From: Flavobacterium crocinum
GTDB lineage: Bacteria; Bacteroidota; Bacteroidia; Flavobacteriales; Flavobacteriaceae
Assembly: GCF_003122385.1 (NCBI RefSeq)
Contig: NZ_CP029255.1
Coordinates: forward strand, 5,332,001-5,396,000
Direction: 5' to 3'
Length of the DNA stretch: 64,000 nucleotides
Shown: positions 1 through 8,051 of the stretch, piece by piece
How the letters are laid out: the number at the start of each line of letters is the position of its first letter
How positions within the stretch are numbered: the stretch's first letter is position 1
Notes under the pieces: generated by a model
Databases searched by the model: none
Seen by the model: only the letters and a program-made list of their open reading frames with translations
What the model was told of the DNA's origin: nothing
Translations under genes and position numbers: made by a program

Positions 1-186
<186 letters not shown>

Positions 187-199
187 AACAATATCTCAA

Positions 200-233
200 A
201 AAATCAGGAGTTATAAAGGTAACTCCTGATTTT
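200..233 (+). terminator. Intrinsic terminator after the thiolase gene
   Basis: A 14 bp perfect stem (AAAATCAGGAGTTA paired with TAACTCCTGATTTT) with a 6-base loop lies 14 bases after the thiolase stop codon. The 3' arm ends in a short T run. It separates the thiolase transcript from the peptidase gene. Confidence 0.8.
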
Positions 234-253
234 CAACTTATAAATTTCCTTAC

Positions 254-1015
254 ATGTTTGGAATTTGCAATCTTGCCATAGTACCCGTTCGAGCTGAAGC
301 TAGTGACAGAAGTGAAATCGTAACACAGCTTTTATTTGGCGAACATATCGAAATTTTAGAACGCCATAATCAATGGGCTAAAATAAAAATTCAGTTTGAC
401 GACTACGTTGGCTGGGTCGATTCTAAACAATATCAGGAAATTACAAAAGAGCAATTCGATCTTTTGAGCAAAGAGTCAATTATCTTAAATGCTGATTTAA
501 TTGATTATATCACAGCACCAAATAATCTCTTGCTTCCTATTCCACTTGGAGCTTCCTTATCTTTTTTAAACAATAGCGAAATCAATACTTCTAATTTTGA
601 TTTTGAAGGAACCAAAACCAGTGGTATAAAACCCAAAAGCGCCTTAATCAAAACCGCTTTTATGTATTTAAACGCTCCGTATTTATGGGGTGGAAAAACG
701 CCTTTTGGAATTGATTGCTCTGGTTTTACCCAAATGGTTTACAAACTAAACGGCTACAAAATCCATCGTGATGCTTCTCAGCAAGCACTTGAAGGCGACC
801 CTTTGAGTTTTATTGAAGAATGCGAACCAGGTGATTTGGCTTTCTTCGACAATGATGAAGGAAATATTACCCATGTCGGCATCATTATGGAAAACAACTA
901 CATCATTCACGCAAGTGGAAAAGTACGTATTGATCGTTTAGATCATACCGGAATTTACAATCCGGAATTAAACAAACACACTCATAAACTTCGTGTAATC
1001 AAGAAAATTATCTAG
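254..1015 (+). CDS. C40 family peptidase with N-terminal SH3 domain (NlpC/P60)
   Basis: A 253-residue cell-wall peptidase of the NlpC/P60 type, a family that cleaves peptide bonds in peptidoglycan stems. Residues 1-65 look like a bacterial SH3 domain (VPVRAEAS near the start, YVGWVD near the end), and a linker leads to the catalytic domain at about 130-250. Catalytic residues are Cys155 (in GIDCSGF), His207 (in THVGIIM) and a third polar residue, probably His219 (in IIHASG). No signal peptide is visible, so export is uncertain. The start lies 21 bases after the thiolase terminator, and no promoter was recognised. The downstream gene begins 26 bases after the stop and may be co-transcribed. 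Confidence 0.88.
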   Translation: MFGICNLAIVPVRAEASDRSEIVTQLLFGEHIEILERHNQWAKIKIQFDDYVGWVDSKQYQEITKEQFDLLSKESIILNADLIDYITAPNNLLLPIPLGASLSFLNNSEINTSNFDFEGTKTSGIKPKSALIKTAFMYLNAPYLWGGKTPFGIDCSGFTQMVYKLNGYKIHRDASQQALEGDPLSFIEECEPGDLAFFDNDEGNITHVGIIMENNYIIHASGKVRIDRLDHTGIYNPELNKHTHKLRVIKKII

Positions 1016-1040
1016 TAAAAATTCCTTATAAAAAGAAGCA

Positions 1041-2096
1041 ATGACAAAACTTGAATTATCCAAAAACGGCTTTCAGATCAACAATGTAAACATCGAATTC
1101 CCAATTGATATAAAAGTTTTACAAGAGGTTTTAGGAGATTCCAGATACACTAAAAAAAAGTACAATCATATTTATACCTGGGACGATCTTGGTATAATGG
1201 CCTTTTCTAAAAAAGGAGACCAAGTAGAAAGTCTTGCGATTGAATTTGAAGTTAAAGAATATGATTATTGTGCAAAAAGCATTTTTACCGGAGAATTTAT
1301 TTTCGAAGGCGAGAAATTATTTCAATACTACGAAAACAACAAAAAACAGCTTGTAAAACTTTTTAAAGGAGACCGAAGCGGCGCTTTTATCCTAAACGGA
1401 ATCAGCGTTTGGTTTGACAAAGAAGATGGTAAAATTACAAGTTTAAGCATTTCTCCACGCGAGGAAGAAGAGAAAAAAGTTTCAGCTCCTGTTGATCCCG
1501 AATTCAAATTCTTTGAACCACTTTGGAAAGAATGGATTTCTGAAATCAATAAAATTGTTTCTGAAAATAATGACTATTACAATCTTGCAGAAGGAATTTC
1601 AGAAGATGATATAAATAATCATTCAGTTATTGAAGATGAAATAACAATTCCTCTTGCTCTCGTAAATTTCTACAAAGTTCAAAACGTAGATTACGATGCC
1701 GTTACTTCAGCATTTCAGTTCTCGATAAACAATTGGAGTTACGAATTGATTCCGTTTCAGGACATTGCCGAAGAATGGATTTCCATACAAGACCTACAAT
1801 TTGACGAAGAAGATTTACCGGAACAAGATGAAGTAGATTTCGAAAAAATCAAAACCAACAACTACGCCAATCCGAAATGGATTCCGTTTGCAACCGGACG
1901 AAACGGAGATTATTTACTTTACGACACAGATCCTGCATCAAAAGGAAAGTTTGGACAAATCATAGAACTTCAAAATGAATCCTGGTCAAGAATCATCGTC
2001 GCTGATTCGTTAAAAGAATTAATTCAAAACGAAATCAACAGTTTAAAAGCGGGCAAAACCGAGCATTTTGATTTTATTGTAGGAAAAGAAAATTAG
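1041..2096 (+). CDS. SMI1/KNR4-like domain protein, function unknown
   Basis: A 351-residue acidic cytoplasmic protein without signal peptide or membrane segment. The first 140 residues form a beta-rich module (LSKNGFQINN onward) like the small domain often placed before SMI1/KNR4 regions in Bacteroidota. Residues 155-345 resemble an SMI1/KNR4 (SUKH) fold, with the typical NPKWIPFATGRNGDYLLYD segment near 280. SUKH proteins are often immunity proteins of contact-dependent toxins, but no toxin gene is adjacent, so that role is only a possibility. It follows the peptidase gene by 26 bases. Confidence 0.6.
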   Translation: MTKLELSKNGFQINNVNIEFPIDIKVLQEVLGDSRYTKKKYNHIYTWDDLGIMAFSKKGDQVESLAIEFEVKEYDYCAKSIFTGEFIFEGEKLFQYYENNKKQLVKLFKGDRSGAFILNGISVWFDKEDGKITSLSISPREEEEKKVSAPVDPEFKFFEPLWKEWISEINKIVSENNDYYNLAEGISEDDINNHSVIEDEITIPLALVNFYKVQNVDYDAVTSAFQFSINNWSYELIPFQDIAEEWISIQDLQFDEEDLPEQDEVDFEKIKTNNYANPKWIPFATGRNGDYLLYDTDPASKGKFGQIIELQNESWSRIIVADSLKELIQNEINSLKAGKTEHFDFIVGKEN

Positions 2097-2162
2097 AGCA
2101 CACGGATAAAACAGATTTGCTTTGCGGAAACACAGATCTACACGGATTTTTTATTTTTTTCT

Positions 2163-2235
2163 CCCGCAGATTTAGCAGATTATGCGGATTTGTTTTTTTT
2201 TTTTAATCTGTTTGATCTGCTAAATCTGCGGCAGA
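2163..2235. repeat. Palindromic intergenic repeat, 'CGCAGATT' family
   Basis: An inverted repeat with 17 bp arms (CCGCAGATTTAGCAGAT and its complement) around a T-rich centre. Relatives sit at 6481-6602 and 9361-9482. It lies between convergent genes and could end transcription from both sides. No coding potential was seen here. Confidence 0.7.
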
Positions 2236-2329
2236 AAATTAATAAGCAAAAAAAAATCCTTTTTAATCCACTTAATCTGTAGCAAAAATAAAATTAGTAC
2301 AAATTCGGGAAATTAGTGGCTAAAAAAAA

Positions 2330-3175
2330 CTAAGCACTCAATCGAATCGTCTTTCTAAACTCAGACGGACTATACCCTTTTTGCTTTCTAAAAAACTTAT
2401 TAAAGTGGCTTTCATCCGTAAAACCAAATTCATACGCAATTTCATTAATACGTTTATCACTAAACTGCAAACGATGCTCAATCAGTTTCGTTTTATAATT
2501 ACTAATATATTGCTGCATAGTTTCACTCGCATGTTTCTTAAAATAACGCCCTAAATACGTATTCGAAATCCCAAAATAATCACTAATCGATTCCGCTTTA
2601 ATTTTTTCAGGAAAATAAATATTGTTCTGAATGTACTGCAGAATATCCATTGCCTTTGCCTCTGTACCAATATTAACCTGCTCCGGAAGATATTTCGCAA
2701 TATTTCTCGCCACAATAATAATCAGTGTATTGACCAATTGCTGAATCAATTCCTGATTGTAAACATCTTTATCCTGATGTTCGCGACAGATTGCCTCAAT
2801 CATCACTTTCACCAGACATTTATCAGGATCATTTTTAAGAATACAACCCGGCTGATGATTCGCATTTTGAAGAATATATTCCAATCGCTGTACATTCTCG
2901 TTTTGCAGACTCGAATTTTTCAAATAAATATCATTAAACCTCAAAAAGAAAAACTTTGTTTCCGTTTCAATGGTAAAATTATGACAATCTTCTGGCGTCA
3001 ATAAAAACAAATGCCCTGGATCGTATTCAAAAATATTCTTATTAATACATTGTCTTCCCGTACCTTCTAAAATATAAACCAGTTCAAAGAAATTATGGCG
3101 ATCACCCACATCGGGATATTCGTTTAAAGTTTCAAAAGAAACCGTAAAAGGCTCGTATAAATTCTCTTTTTTCAT
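2330..3175 (-). CDS. AraC family transcriptional regulator
   Basis: A 281-residue regulator with an N-terminal cupin-like sensor domain (residues 5-110, including HNFFELVYILEGTGRQ and the DCHNF segment). Two helix-turn-helix units follow at about 185-275, ending in the AraC-family block IAYEFGFTDESHFNKFFRKQ. The N-terminal domain usually binds a small effector, unknown here. The gene is divergent from the aldo/keto reductase at 3294. The shared 118 bp gap contains a long perfect palindrome overlapping both promoters, so this regulator probably controls itself and the reductase. Confidence 0.9.
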   Translation of the reverse strand: MKKENLYEPFTVSFETLNEYPDVGDRHNFFELVYILEGTGRQCINKNIFEYDPGHLFLLTPEDCHNFTIETETKFFFLRFNDIYLKNSSLQNENVQRLEYILQNANHQPGCILKNDPDKCLVKVMIEAICREHQDKDVYNQELIQQLVNTLIIIVARNIAKYLPEQVNIGTEAKAMDILQYIQNNIYFPEKIKAESISDYFGISNTYLGRYFKKHASETMQQYISNYKTKLIEHRLQFSDKRINEIAYEFGFTDESHFNKFFRKQKGYSPSEFRKTIRLSA

Positions 3176-3215
3176 AATTCGTTTTTATTTGAAGTTGCAA
3201 ATATACCTAAAAAAG

Positions 3216-3260
3216 ACAAAATTATACCATTTTACACTCGTTTAAATGGTATAATTTTGT
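3216..3260. promoter_or_regulatory. Divergent promoter-operator palindrome between the AraC gene and the reductase
   Basis: Two 17 bp perfect arms (ACAAAATTATACCATTT at 3216-3232 and its complement at 3244-3260) flank an 11-base spacer. Each arm carries a Bacteroidota -7 box, TAATTTTG, pointing outward: 3252-3259 on the plus strand toward the reductase and 3224-3217 on the minus strand toward the regulator. The operator and both promoters are therefore one symmetrical element. Confidence 0.75.
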
Positions 3261-3293
3261 CAAGAAAATTTGTAAAACATAATATATATCAAC

Positions 3294-4280
3294 ATGGAAT
3301 ATAGAAAATTAGGCAATTCAGAACTAGAATTATCAGCCATAACATACGGCGCTTTTGCTATTGGCGGAACCATGTGGGGCGGAACCGAAAAGAAAGATTC
3401 AATCGAGTCAGTTCAGGCTTCTATCGACCACGGCGTAACCACAATCGACACTGCTCCTTTTTACGGATTTGGTTTAAGCGAAGAAATGATCGGAGAAGCT
3501 ATAAAACCTTACGATCGTTCAAAAGTGCAGTTGCTTACTAAATTCGGTTTAGTTTGGGACGGAAGCAACAACGGAAAAGGAGACTTCTTTTTTGATGCTG
3601 ATGATAACGGAAAACAAGTGCCTATTTACAAATACTCATCCAAAGAAAATGTAATTAAAGAAATCGAAGAAAGCTTAAAACGCCTTAAAACTGATTATAT
3701 CGATTTACTGCAAATTCACTGGCCAGACAGCACAACGCCAATTTCTGAAACTATGGAAGCAGTTGAAACCTTAATTCAACAAGGAAAAATCAAAGCTTTT
3801 GGAGTAAGTAATTACAATATCGAACAAATCAAAGAAGCACAAAAAACGGTTCAGATCGCATCAGATCAGGTGGCCTACAGTATGTTAAACAGAAGCATCG
3901 AAAAAGACTTGCTTCCGTTTACCATCGCAGAAAATATCGGAATCATTGCGTACAGTCCAATGGAAAGAGGTTTATTGACAGGGAAATATTTCACCGACAG
4001 CAAATTAAAAGAAAACGATCACCGCAACGGCTACTTCGGAAAATTTGATTTACAAAAAGTAAAAACTCTAATCGAAGAATTAAGTTCACTGGCAAACGAC
4101 AAACACATTTCTATCGCACAATTGGTATTACGTTGGACAACATTACAAAAAGGAATCGCAATTGTATTAGCCGGAGCAAGAAATGCAGAACAAGCCATTT
4201 CAAACGCCAAAACAATGGATTTCGATTTATCAGCATCGGAACTTACATTCATCAATGAAGCTATTGCTAAAATAGACTAA
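3294..4280 (+). CDS. Aldo/keto reductase
   Basis: A 328-residue NADPH-dependent oxidoreductase of the (beta/alpha)8 aldo/keto reductase family, which reduces aldehydes or ketones or oxidises sugars. The catalytic tetrad is visible: Asp52 and Tyr57 (DTAPFYGFG), Lys83 (LLTKFGL) and His142 (LLQIHWPD). The C-terminal NADPH-binding region holds a GARNAEQ segment. Overall similarity is to the YghZ/Tas-like branch. The natural substrate cannot be told from sequence. It is transcribed from the palindromic promoter shared with the AraC gene and probably answers to that regulator's ligand. Confidence 0.9.
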   Translation: MEYRKLGNSELELSAITYGAFAIGGTMWGGTEKKDSIESVQASIDHGVTTIDTAPFYGFGLSEEMIGEAIKPYDRSKVQLLTKFGLVWDGSNNGKGDFFFDADDNGKQVPIYKYSSKENVIKEIEESLKRLKTDYIDLLQIHWPDSTTPISETMEAVETLIQQGKIKAFGVSNYNIEQIKEAQKTVQIASDQVAYSMLNRSIEKDLLPFTIAENIGIIAYSPMERGLLTGKYFTDSKLKENDHRNGYFGKFDLQKVKTLIEELSSLANDKHISIAQLVLRWTTLQKGIAIVLAGARNAEQAISNAKTMDFDLSASELTFINEAIAKID

Positions 4281-4285
4281 TTATC

Positions 4286-4508
4286 TTTTTAAACACATAG
4301 AAACATAGTAAGCATAATTTGTCATTTCGACTGAAAGGAGAAATCACACTAGAAACTCTACAATGTATATCACCAATCTTTGTCGAATCCCGAGTGTGAT
4401 TTCTCGTTCCTCGAAATGACAAAATTTACGTAAACTATGTGTTAGAAACTAGTTTCTTTCAATTCCCTTACCAAGAAAGAAAAAATCTATGCTTCTATGT
4501 GTTTAAAA
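4286..4508. repeat. Long palindrome of the 'AAACACATAGAAACATAG' family, with a nested repeat
   Basis: Outer arms TTTAAACACATAGAAACATAG (about 4288-4312) and its complement near 4480-4508 enclose a full copy of a second palindromic family at 4321-4420. The inner part ACTATGTGTTAGAAACTAG is shared with the copy at 13071-13222. Other members lie at 46095-46242 and 59153-59293. Confidence 0.75.
4321..4420. repeat. REP-like palindromic element, copy A
   Basis: A ~100 bp imperfect palindrome starting GTCATTTCGA and ending TCGAAATGAC, with the asymmetric internal block CCAATCTTTGTCGA. Seven copies exist in the window: 4321, 13752, 16676 plus 17884 (split by the IS), 18033, 32867, 35508 and 50259. 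Confidence 0.9.
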
Positions 4509-4529
4509 AAATCTCAACAATTAAAATAA

Positions 4530-4650
4530 TTTGGGCGTGTTTCGCCGCGGCGAACCGGGCTATCCGCTAAATCTTTTACTTTTTAAAGAAAAAAGTAAAA
4601 GGATATCGCTCCTATCCCTCACGCATCCGTTTTCAAAAGAAAGACTTATA
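4530..4650. repeat. Intergenic repeat with GGGCTATCCGCT and GCTCCTATCCCT blocks
   Basis: This stretch carries CGGGCTATCCGCT (about 4557) and ATCGCTCCTATCCCTC (about 4606). The same pair of blocks occurs at 16573-16615. No coding sequence was found between 4281 and 4766. Bases 4670-4700 hold part of another repeat, GCGCCTCTGCGCCTTTGCGAG. Confidence 0.6.
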
Positions 4651-4766
4651 TCTCAATTTAGGTAAATAAAAATTTTGCGCCTCTGCGCCTTTGCGAGATT
4701 AAAAAATAAAGAAAAAAAAGCGTCTATAATTTCAATACAAAGACACTCATAAAACCAATAGTAAAA

Positions 4767-5372
4767 ATGAAAAAGATATTTATAATTAACGGCGGACAGA
4801 AATTTGCTCATTCAGGCGGAAAATTCAACAAAACAGTTCAGGACTGGACAACCGAATTTCTTTCCAAAAACAACGAATACGAAATAAAAACAACTCACGT
4901 AGAAGACGATATTGATCTTGACAAAGAAGTAGAAAAATTTGTCTGGGCAGATGTTATCATTTACCACACACCAGTTTGGTGGTTTCAATTACCAAACCTT
5001 TTCAAAAAATACATCGACGATGTTTTCACCGCAGGTCACAACAAAGGAATTTACAAAAGCGACGGAAGAAGCCGTGTAAATCCAGACATCAACTACGGAA
5101 CCGGCGGACTTCTGCACGGACGAAAATATATGTTGACCACAAGCTGGAATGCTCCTGCAACTGCTTTTACACTTCCGGGCGAATTCTTCGATCAAAAGTC
5201 GGTTGATGAAGGCGTAATGTTTGGTTTCCACAAAATGAACAAATTCACAGGAATGGAAAAACTAGACGGATTCCATTTTCATGATGTTGAGAAAGGCGCT
5301 ACGACAGAAAATATCGCTATCTTTAAAGAGAATTACACGAAACACTTAGAGCAAACTTTTAAAAACTTATAA
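4767..5372 (+). CDS. mdaB: NAD(P)H:quinone oxidoreductase, MdaB type
   Basis: A 201-residue flavodoxin-fold protein of the MdaB/KefF/NQO1 group, which reduces quinones with two electrons from NAD(P)H. The N-terminal nucleotide-binding strand FIINGGQKFAHSGGKFN and the segment HTPVWWFQLPNLFKKYIDDVF match MdaB closely, as does the length. The next gene, 2 bases downstream, is a YgiN-like quinol monooxygenase, the partner also adjacent to mdaB in Escherichia coli. Together they likely form a quinone redox cycle in oxidative stress defence. Confidence 0.88.
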   Translation: MKKIFIINGGQKFAHSGGKFNKTVQDWTTEFLSKNNEYEIKTTHVEDDIDLDKEVEKFVWADVIIYHTPVWWFQLPNLFKKYIDDVFTAGHNKGIYKSDGRSRVNPDINYGTGGLLHGRKYMLTTSWNAPATAFTLPGEFFDQKSVDEGVMFGFHKMNKFTGMEKLDGFHFHDVEKGATTENIAIFKENYTKHLEQTFKNL

Positions 5373-5374
5373 TT

Positions 5375-5653
5375 ATGATTTCGATTACCGCAATTTTAAA
5401 AAGTAAACCAGAGCATTTAATTGAAGTTAAAAATATGCTTACCCACCTAATTACCGAAACTAGAAAAGAAGAGGCCTGCATTCGTTACGATTTACATACC
5501 TCCGAAAATGTTTTTATTCTTTGGGAAGAATGGAAAGATCAGCCAGGATTAGATTTACACAATAGTCAATCCTATCTGCAAGATTTCATCAAAAAAACAG
5601 AAACCTTGGTTTCAAGTCCAATACAGGTCTATAAAACAGAACAAATTTTATAA
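5375..5653 (+). CDS. ygiN: Quinol monooxygenase, YgiN-like (ABM domain)
   Basis: A 92-residue single-domain protein of the antibiotic biosynthesis monooxygenase family: a small dimeric ferredoxin-like fold. EACIRYDLHTSENVFILWEEW is the diagnostic central segment. YgiN oxidises menadiol-type quinols back to quinones. It begins 2 bases after mdaB, so the two are almost certainly one transcript. Confidence 0.85.
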   Translation: MISITAILKSKPEHLIEVKNMLTHLITETRKEEACIRYDLHTSENVFILWEEWKDQPGLDLHNSQSYLQDFIKKTETLVSSPIQVYKTEQIL

Positions 5654-5662
5654 GTTTTTTAG

Positions 5663-5747
5663 TTAGCCACGAATTACACAAATTTCCACTAATTTTTATC
5701 CGCTAAGAAAAAATTAATTCGTGAAAATTAGCGTAATTTGTGGCTAT
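5663..5747. repeat. Palindromic repeat, 'GCCACGAATTACAC' type
   Basis: Arms reading TAGCCACGAATTACAC and GTAATTTGTGGCTA face each other across an AT-rich centre. It lies between convergent genes (ygiN and a methyltransferase) and may serve as a shared terminator. Confidence 0.6.
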
Positions 5748-5754
5748 AAAAAAA

Positions 5755-6462
5755 TTATTTAATTCCGCCAAAAGCACCGAAACACATATTTTTATGCAAA
5801 ATTTCGACTTTTGAAAAACCAACTTTTTTCATTAAATCCAATTGATAATTCATCGATCTCGGAGAATCTTCTTTTTCAATATAATCCAAAACTTTTTGGC
5901 GATACTCCGCCCCTCCAATTCCTTCCAAATATTCTCCATAACGTTGCCAAGTATATTCGTTCAATAATTCTGTGTCCTGTGTGATTAAATCCGAAATCAT
6001 CAAACATCCTCCAGGTTTCAACAATTTAAACAATTTAGTAAAAGTAGTTTCCCAATCTTCATCATCACGCAAATGATGTAAAACGGCACCCGCTAAAATA
6101 ATATCAAAACTGTTTTCTTCTAAATCCAATTCACGAATATCGCCTTGTTTTATTTCGACTTTTTCATTTGTTACTGCTGAAACTCTTTCAAAAGCACGAT
6201 CTAACATCGGTAAACTCAAATCGACCAAAGTGCAATTCAAGTTTGGTACTTTAGACAACATCATCAAAGTATAATTTCCCGCTCCACAGCCAACATCTAA
6301 CACCTTTTTAGCATTAGGAACGATACGTTTTGAAGCTTCAGTAATTAATTCCAAAGAAATAGTCGCATCTATTGTAGCCACTTGCCCTGTTTCTAAATTT
6401 GAAAATCGTTCGACATCCTTATCAAATCGTTCTTTAATTTCTTGAATAGTTGATTTTTTCAT
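5755..6462 (-). CDS. Class I SAM-dependent methyltransferase
   Basis: A 235-residue Rossmann-fold methyltransferase. SAM-binding motif I reads VLDVGCGAGNYT (about residues 75-86). Motif II lies near CTLVDLS and motif III/IV near FDIILAGAVLHHLRDD, with the double histidine often found in small-molecule methyltransferases. The substrate is unknown. The gene is divergent from the LysR regulator at 6768 across a 305 bp gap that contains a palindromic repeat, so control by that regulator is possible but weakly supported. Confidence 0.85.
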   Translation of the reverse strand: MKKSTIQEIKERFDKDVERFSNLETGQVATIDATISLELITEASKRIVPNAKKVLDVGCGAGNYTLMMLSKVPNLNCTLVDLSLPMLDRAFERVSAVTNEKVEIKQGDIRELDLEENSFDIILAGAVLHHLRDDEDWETTFTKLFKLLKPGGCLMISDLITQDTELLNEYTWQRYGEYLEGIGGAEYRQKVLDYIEKEDSPRSMNYQLDLMKKVGFSKVEILHKNMCFGAFGGIK

Positions 6463-6480
6463 GGTCTTTTGTTTTTTTAT

Positions 6481-6602
6481 CTCTCGCAGATCACGCAGAT
6501 TTAGGGGATCTTTTTGCTATTATTGATCGGAATTTTTATGATTAAGAATGATTTTAATAAAATTAATTAATAATCTGTCCTATCTGCTGAATCTGCGAGA
6601 GA
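6481..6602. repeat. Palindromic intergenic repeat, 'CGCAGATT' family
   Basis: Outer arms CTCTCGCAGAT and ATCTGCGAGAGA bound an imperfect palindrome related to those at 2163 and 9361. The rest of the gap up to 6767 is AT-rich. ATACTTTAAAAGTAT, a near palindrome at 6752-6766 just before the LysR start, may be an autoregulatory site. Confidence 0.65.
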
Positions 6603-6767
6603 ATTGTTTTTCCTTTAAAGTTAGGGGGCATTCGTTAAGAGTTATGTGTCATTTCTTTCACGCTTTACTCATAACATTTAACTCTTAACTTCTAAAACCA
6701 AAACTATCTCTTTCATAAATACTTTAAAAATACTATTTTTATCAATTAACAATACTTTAAAAGTATC

Positions 6768-7655
6768 ATGGAATTACGTCATTTAAAATATTTTCTGGCT
6801 GTAGCCGAAGAACTGAATTTTACCAAAGCTTCAGAAAAACTCTTTATTTCACAGCCACCATTAAGCCGACAAATAGCAGAATTAGAAGAAGAACTTCAGG
6901 CAAAGCTTTTCATTAGAAATAATAAAAAAGTCGAACTCACAGAAGCAGGAAAATATTTTGAAAAAGAAATTAAAACTCTTTTCCAGAATTTGGAACTTAT
7001 TTCTGCAAAGACAAAAAAGATAGCCGAAAATGTTTCTGGTGAATTCAGAATCGCTTATATCAGTTCGATTTATTCAGCAGTAATTTCAGATTTAATAAAA
7101 CATCTTAAAGCACAATTTCCTTATGTAAATTTCAAACTTTTTGAAATCTCAACCACCAAACAAATCGATGCTTTAGAACAAGGTAAAATCGAAATGGGAA
7201 TTATTCGTTCTCCCGTAAAATCTCCAAAAATCAAATCGCATTTATGGTTTCAGGACGGATTTTCAATTGTTTTTAATAAAAAGAATATTCAGATAAAATC
7301 GGAAAAAGAAATTCTAAACCTGAAAGATGAAACTTTCGTTTTCTTCAACAAAGATTATGCACCACATTATCACGAAGTTTTACTCGAACTTTGCGCATTT
7401 TATGGCTTTACGCCAAAGATTATTCACGAAGCGAATAATATCAATTCAATAGTTCAACTAGTCAAAAACGGATTAGGAATTTCGATTGTTCCTTCGAATA
7501 TTGCAAAGAATAATCAAGATCCTGAAATTGATTTTATTGAATTGAAGAAAGTGAATCTTTTTACAAATGTTTCAATTATAACTTCTAAAGAGGATGATTC
7601 TGAAATTACAAAAACTGCTGTTGATTTTTTATTGAATAAAAGTAGTTCACGCTAA
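6768..7655 (+). CDS. LysR family transcriptional regulator
   Basis: A 295-residue LysR-type regulator. The N-terminal winged helix is textbook (ELRHLKYFLAVAEELNFTKA, then SQPPLSRQIAELE), residues 1-60. The effector-binding periplasmic-protein-like domain spans about 90-290. No target gene is obvious: upstream is the divergent methyltransferase, downstream only repeats and an unrelated gene. Confidence 0.92.
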   Translation: MELRHLKYFLAVAEELNFTKASEKLFISQPPLSRQIAELEEELQAKLFIRNNKKVELTEAGKYFEKEIKTLFQNLELISAKTKKIAENVSGEFRIAYISSIYSAVISDLIKHLKAQFPYVNFKLFEISTTKQIDALEQGKIEMGIIRSPVKSPKIKSHLWFQDGFSIVFNKKNIQIKSEKEILNLKDETFVFFNKDYAPHYHEVLLELCAFYGFTPKIIHEANNINSIVQLVKNGLGISIVPSNIAKNNQDPEIDFIELKKVNLFTNVSIITSKEDDSEITKTAVDFLLNKSSSR

Positions 7656-7712
7656 GTTTTGTGATGAAATTAATCTCGCAAAGACGCGAAGGCGCAAAGT
7701 TTTTATTTATAA

Positions 7713-7838
7713 GTTGCGTCCAGCTTTAGCTGGATGGGGAAATAATTAAGTTTAAAAGGCTTTAGCCAAACAACTACAGATTTGGCTAAAGCCTTTTTCA
7801 ATTCAACTTTTGTACCTCCAGCTAAAGCTGGAGGCAAT
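7713..7838. repeat. Palindromic repeat, 'CCAGCTTTAGCTGG' family
   Basis: Nested palindromes: TCCAGCTTTAGCTGGA at the left, AAGGCTTTAGCCAAA with its complement in the middle, and CCTCCAGCTAAAGCTGGAGG at the right. A second full copy is at 52147-52271. The flanks (7675-7700 and 7865-7930) carry GCGCAAAG / CTTTGCGCC repeats. No gene is supported between 7656 and 8051. Confidence 0.75.
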
Positions 7839-8051
7839 TCAAAAAATCCTTTTAATCCTTTAATCTGTGGCAAAAAAACTTTGCGCCTTAGCGTCTTTGC
7901 GAAATTAAATTATAAAAAAACTTTCCGCCTTAGCGCCTTCGTGGCCATAACAAAAATTCGTTACAATTTAGTACAGAAATCCACATTATAAAAAGAGAAC
8001 TTTTAAATACCTTAGCAAATTCAAATTCTACAATAAAAATTCAATATAAAA

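Noticed and set aside
1041-2096. Toxin-immunity pair
   Set aside because: The SMI1/KNR4-like protein has no adjacent large toxin gene or toxin cassette, so an immunity role is not claimed.
7782-7991. 69-codon open frame on the plus strand
   Set aside because: It runs through the CCAGCTTTAGCTGG palindrome and GCGCCTTTGCG repeats and has no protein-like composition.
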